In this document: positions 60,508-64,000 of the stretch, in pieces
Position numbering within the stretch: position 1 is the stretch's first letter
How the letters are laid out: each line of letters starts with the position of its first letter
Assembly: GCF_028453695.1 (NCBI RefSeq)
Contig: NC_135781.1
Location: forward strand, 13,701,640 to 13,765,639
Reading direction: 5' to 3'
DNA from: Augochlora pura
Lineage: Eukaryota > Arthropoda > Insecta > Hymenoptera > Halictidae
Length of the DNA: 64,000 nucleotides
Position numbers and translations under genes: made by a program
Notes under the pieces: model-generated
Database searches by the model: none
What the model saw: the letters and a program-made list of their open reading frames with translations, nothing else
What the model was told of the DNA's origin: nothing

Positions 60508-60515
60508 TGACTCAC
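60508..60515 (-). other. Splice donor of the Rbp6 exon
   Basis: On the minus strand the exon ends in TCCAG and is followed by GTGAGTCA, a near-consensus metazoan 5' splice site (CAG/GTGAGT). The split Arg codon (AG plus G from the next exon) agrees with the conserved RRSRG of the family. Confidence 0.85.
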
Positions 60516-60597
60516 CTGGATCGTCGTGTGGTGGGGTCCTTCATAACCATGATTTCTGTGATGTCTCCGTATTTGGTGAAGTACTCTCTGAGGCTCT
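60516..60597 (-). CDS. Rbp6: Internal exon of a Musashi-family RNA-binding protein (middle of RRM1), probably Rbp6
   Basis: Read on the minus strand, this 82-bp block is bounded by an acceptor (TTTTTCATTGTTGCAG, then the exon) and a donor (exon, then GTGAGTC). It holds 2 nt of a split codon, 26 full codons and 2 nt of a second split codon. It encodes SLREYFTKYGDITEIM, then VMKDPTTRRS and the first two bases of an Arg codon. Known of the family: this is the alpha1-beta2-beta3 approach of the first RRM in Musashi/Rbp6 proteins, where MKDPTTRRSRGFGFVTF is a hallmark. Such proteins bind UAG-type motifs in mRNA 3' UTRs and control translation. The exon ends just before RNP1, so the Arg-Gly junction of the RNP1 octamer is split by the intron. 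The incoming codon ending in AG fits the Glu of the usual SPES segment. Rbp6 is preferred over msi because of KYGDITE; that paralog choice is inference. No other exon of the gene was found in the window. Confidence 0.9.
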
Positions 60598-60619
60598 CTG
60601 CAACAATGAAAAATTATAG
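60598..60619 (-). other. Splice acceptor and polypyrimidine tract of the Rbp6 exon
   Basis: On the minus strand the 22 bases before the exon run through a T-rich stretch (ATTTTTCATTGTTG) to CAG. Using this AG leaves 2 nt that complete a codon ending in AG and puts the following codons in the Musashi frame. A second AG lies 2 nt further into the exon; using it would give an 80-nt exon and change the upstream phase, so it is less likely. Confidence 0.85.
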
Positions 60620-60691
60620 TTTAGTCGAAATCTTTGTCACGTCGCACCGAGAGGGCGATAATATATATAATATAATATATAATATTATTAA

Positions 60692-60935
60692 CCCCTTGCA
60701 CTACGATTCCTTTCACGCTGCATTGATTAGCACTTATTTGTCCTTAACATTTCCCTTAATAAGACCAGACAATTTTTGTTTCTTTTATTGTCATTATGTA
60801 CTTTCGTTCTCGGACTTTGATGACAGAAGAATAAATTTGATTTCGATTTAAAATAAATTAATAATATTCGCGTATTTAGTAGATCTTTCATGAAATTTGT
60901 ATCATGAGTCTGACTCGTTATTATAATGCAAGGGG
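60692..60935 (+). mobile_element. Family A TTAA MITE, short form
   Basis: TTAA lies at 60688-60691; the right target is degraded to ATAA (60936-60939). The left end is CCCCTTGCACTACGATTCC; the right end, inverted, is CCCCTTGCATTATAA. GAGTCTGACTCGTTATTATA matches the CAGACTCGTCAAAGTATTGC of the 8142 copy. The 244-bp length matches too. It lies under 100 bp from the Rbp6 splice acceptor. Confidence 0.8.
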
Positions 60936-60990
60936 ATAATATTATAACATAGCTAGCACGATAAACTTTATCAGCATACGCGATACTTAA

Positions 60991-61217
60991 CACCTTGTCT
61001 ATCATGCCAATAATCTAAAAAATGAGAGGAAATAAAATTAGACATTTCGTTTAAATAAGTTAAAATTGCAGAAGGGTAAATTGTATAACATGAATCAGTT
61101 CCTTAATGTTTTTATGTTTCGCATATGTTCACGAAATTAAGGAGATGTGAAAATTAATTTTCAGATTTGGACAAATAATGACATCGCACGCGTATAGGTA
61201 TGGTAGCACTCAAGGTG
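60991..61217 (+). mobile_element. Family F TTAA MITE
   Basis: TTAA lies at 60987-60990 and 61218-61221. The left end is CACCTTGTCTATCATGCC; the right end, inverted, is CACCTTGAGTGCTACCATAC. The interior is AT-rich and non-coding, 227 bp in total. Only one copy was found in the window, so the family is less secure than A-E. Its right TTAA is the left TTAA of the next element. Confidence 0.65.
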
Positions 61218-61221
61218 TTAA

Positions 61222-61498
61222 CCCTTTGTACTCGAAACTATTATTATTAAAAAATGAAGACATTTGCTTCAACTTACTGTATTTTTATTTAGTATGATTG
61301 CTTTTATTTGATATGCATGAAATTGAGCGTATGTACGCTTATTGATGACCTCGAGTATTTGACAATTTATCGAATACAGACAAATTTAATAATGTGAAAA
61401 TTCTTTAGAAAATAGTGTAGTAATTTTTTAGCTACAATATTTTTTTACAATTTTTTTTCTAAAGTGTCGCCTTAGAGACGCCATTTGAGTGCAAAGCG
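61222..61498 (+). mobile_element. Family B TTAA MITE, intact copy
   Basis: TTAA lies at 61218-61221 and 61499-61502. The left end is CCCTTTGTACTCGAAAC; the right end, inverted, is CGCTTTGCACTCAAATGG. At 277 bp it is the only complete family B member here; partial members are at 7371 and 39612. Confidence 0.85.
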
Positions 61499-61502
61499 TT
61501 AA

Positions 61503-64000
61503 CACGTTAAGCGTCGAATAACAACCCCACAAATCGCCACAATAACAAAGTCGTATAATTAATAAATCAGAGAATTAACTTCTAGGAGTCCTATACTCGA
61601 AACTTTGAATATATAACAACAAACCCGAATATCGAAACCTAGTAAAAATGAATGCCACTCGTATGTAGTAAACGTGACATAGGAAGCGTTAAGTCAAGTG
61701 TTAGAATGAATCAGATTTTGCACTTTCGGTTTGCTATTGACAGAAAACCTCTGTTTCATTACCACCGTTCAAAAACAGTCCATTGCAGCTGGGATTTACA
61801 TAGCCACTCGCGATTTCGCAGCAATGATGAAATTAAAATTGCAGAGGGCGCGTTTGCTCGGATATTTTTAATTCGATTCTGAATTTGAGATGAATTGCTA
61901 ATGCTTTGATTTCGCTGGGCGTGGAAGCCCGCGACAATGTCTGAGCACAACGTTGCTCGAAATTCAGTTCAATATTGATTCTCAATCTCATCGGGACCGC
62001 TGTTAAAACATGCAGCACGCAATTATTCCAACGAGACTGGAGCATTCTATGCAATCTCGTGTTATCCGCGCGGCATATCTTTATGCGGTGTTTTATGAGA
62101 GTTCGCGAAAAGGGGGAGCCGCGGCATTAATAAAGTCGGCGAACGACGAGAATGTTACTAAAAATCTGATCGATCCGATATTATTAAAAGTGTGCCGGCG
62201 CGAGCGGGAGTGGGGCGAAAGGGTGATAATGGCGGCTCCTTCGATGAACTCTTCGTTAAAGATGATTTATTATCGGTCGTTATCTTGGCGAAAGGAGGGT
62301 CCATTTTCAGAACCGTAGCCCGGCCGAGTCACCAATTACAGAGAACATAATGAAACTACCAGACCATTTCGTGAATCATATGATACGAGGGAAAATTTAC
62401 GAGTAGCCGTTTCCTGTCGGTTATCGGCAACACCGCGCTCGTTACTTCCAACCTAAAGAATAATTTTAGCAAATCAGTCGCTATGGAGAGTTTTCGCTGA
62501 ACCTCCCCCCGCAGGCCGCCGGCCCGTGGAATTGCTGAACGCGAGGAACTGAATTTCAGCGGTGAATAATCGCGAGGGTCTTATCTCCCTCTTCCTCGTT
62601 CAGAATCATAGCCGCTCTCGAAGCAGCCCAGACCTTTTGTGAACCAAACTAGAAACACCGAAGCACGCGAACCGTTTCGGATTCTACGCGTACCCCGCCG
62701 CGAAGCCTGGGAATAGACAGCTGAATGCTCGGTAATGTCTCAAAATTACCATAGACTTTTAAACGCCGTCATAGAACACCGCAATAAGTACAATTGAAAA
62801 TACTCGTTCGCTTTCACACGAAGAAAATTCAATCCGTCCTTTAGGGAGAATGAATATGCAAACCTTTGGTATTCTCTGTGCCATCTTTTCGGAAAATATA
62901 TACTAGAAACGATCTGCTTCGCTCTCGTATGTTAATACATTTTCTGAAGTGACTGAGATGTTATTAACACGTTGTATCTTCTTTATGACATATTAAAACG
63001 ATGTAACACAGAGATCCCATCGGCTCCTTCAACCTTCTACGCTGGGATTAACATCTTTAAGCCATTCGCATGATAAGATCGAGGCAGACTCACGCCGTAC
63101 ATATCAAAGTGCACAATGTTATTAAATGTAATTCACTCTCAATTAACTCCCACACTTCTCAAGATACCTCGACTTTATTTGTTCTTCGATGTTGGTAATA
63201 ATGGAGAGAATTCGTTTGATGGAGAAATTGTTGCATTTCTAAGCTTCTTCGCAAATGATAAAACAATGCTTGACAGATATAATAAGATAATTGTCCGAAC
63301 GAAGTCTTTCTAGTCGAATATTTTATTCGAGCAACGATTATTTCCTACAAGTCATAAGTTACTCTATGCATATATTCAGATAATTCTCTCATCAATTAAT
63401 CATATAACACTTTATTCGAATAACTTAATCGAACAAAATCTTATTCGCATATATTTTTATTTAGATAAATTTGTATTTCGTTGGATATATACTCGACTAA
63501 AATTTTAATCGATAATTTTTCATTCAAATAAATTGTATTAAAATACTACAGAAAGGGGAGTGTCAGTCATAAAACATAATGTTTCATCTTCAATGTAAAT
63601 TAAAGGGTTTTCGAAAAACCTGACACAGGAATATGTTGCTTTGTGAAAAATTAAGCTGACCCAATATGCGACATTTCCTTAAAGTACCATAAGAAATAAA
63701 ATCGATAAAACCACTCCTCGTTCATTTTCTGTAAAATTATTTTACGTAGAAAATTCAATATTGTGTGTAATATAAGAAAAATAAGACTGTTCCTACATTA
63801 AGTTTATGATGAATTAAACATAGTATAATGTATAAGATATCTTCAGTTTGCTTCGACAGGCCATTAAGATCTCCAGGAAACAAAAGGGACTTTTCCAGCT
63901 TAAGCTCGGGGCAAATCACGGAAGCAAGGAGTTAAGTAAGCTTATCAACGCAAAATGCAGAATGCAGGTCATCTCTGCGCGTGCAGCAGTTAGCGAACGC
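61503..64000. other. Non-coding end of the window
   Basis: A lone TTAACACGTTAAGCG directly after the family B element could be another MITE end. GC-richer at 62.1-62.75 kb. From 63.31 to 63.55 kb there is a diffuse array of ATTCGAA/TCGAATA-like words. No exon or RNA gene was seen. Confidence 0.4.

Larger units (their letters stand above)
1..60515 (-). other. Inferred long intron downstream of the Rbp6 RRM1 exon
   Basis: No further exon of the Musashi-family gene was found below the donor at 60515, although the next exon should encode the strongly conserved GFGFVTF block and would be easy to see. I scanned for reverse complements of that block and of the SVDKVLAQG and FPRRAHPK segments without success. 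The stretch is therefore best read as intron filled with mobile-element debris and low-complexity DNA. It could hide a nested gene or alternative first or terminal exons that lack conserved sequence. Very long introns are typical of insect Rbp6 and other neuronal RNA-binding genes; applying that here is inference. Confidence 0.6.
60598..64000 (-). other. Inferred intron upstream of the Rbp6 RRM1 exon (incomplete)
   Basis: The exon that should precede the RRM1 exon, encoding KMFVGGLSWQT and the RNP2 motif, is not visible between 60600 and the end of the window, so the intron runs off the edge. The first 900 bp carry three TTAA-flanked MITEs (60692-61498). The remainder mixes an AT-rich part with a GC-rich patch near 62.1-62.7 kb. 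Confidence 0.55.

Noticed and set aside
61503..61692. Possible seventh TTAA MITE after the family B element
   Set aside because: TTAACACGTTAAGCG and the TTAACGCTTCC on the other strand near 61692 match too weakly to be inverted ends.
1..64000. tRNA, rRNA, snRNA or conserved microRNA genes
   Set aside because: I looked for T-loop motifs in cloverleaf context and for well-known insect microRNA seeds in hairpins and saw none; a covariance-model scan would be decisive.
1..64000. CRISPR arrays, prokaryotic operons or phage genes
   Set aside because: No regularly spaced direct repeats with unique spacers and no bacterial gene structure; the sequence is clearly from an animal genome.

Overview
This window looks like non-coding sequence from an insect genome, most likely a hymenopteran such as an ant or a CpG-rich bee. 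It has a mosaic of AT-rich and CpG-rich patches, no operons or Shine-Dalgarno signals, no long open frames with recognisable full-length proteins, a 100-N assembly gap (26178-26277), many TTAA- or TA-flanked DNA transposon remnants, and one spliced exon. The order-level call is inference.

The only host coding sequence I can support is an 82-bp internal exon on the minus strand (60516-60597). It has consensus splice sites on both sides and encodes the middle of the first RNA recognition motif of a Musashi-family RNA-binding protein, most likely Rbp6. I looked for the neighbouring exons (the upstream part of RRM1 with its RNP2, the downstream RGFGFVTF block, and RRM2) and did not see them. The simplest reading is that about 60 kb of this window (1-60515) lies in the intron downstream of that exon and about 3.4 kb (60598-64000) in the intron upstream.

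The rest is mainly a graveyard of mobile elements. A decayed 3' piece of a non-LTR retrotransposon is at about 1.09-1.8 kb. There are six families (A-F here) of short TTAA-flanked, piggyBac-like MITEs, with about a dozen copies or ends between 7.3 and 61.5 kb. A 43-codon remnant of a piggyBac transposase cysteine-rich tail is at 12.7 kb. A Tc1-like DD34E element with TIRs and TA target duplications (17661-19090) sits inside a family C MITE, which in turn lies in one arm of an inverted repeat. A 573-bp MITE with perfect inverted repeats is at 15.6 kb. A mariner deletion derivative with a tandem duplication of its transposase start is at 57.7 kb. A 741-bp TA-flanked element still carries the C-terminal tail of an IS630/mariner-type transposase at 51.2 kb.

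Other structure includes a degenerate 10-bp array built on TGTCCTAAAT (41.4-41.65 kb), a 33-bp minisatellite (39.0 kb), paired hairpins sharing CCGACTTTGA (42.2 kb), low-complexity tracts, and CpG-rich patches (about 3.3-5.3, 11.7-12.1, 25.4-26.1, 27.3-28.0, 29.3-30.1 and 43.0-43.6 kb) that could hold promoters or enhancers but show no provable gene. The elements interact in an ordered way: TTAA-targeting MITEs repeatedly sit end to end, sharing a single TTAA, which suggests that earlier insertions serve as landing sites for later ones.
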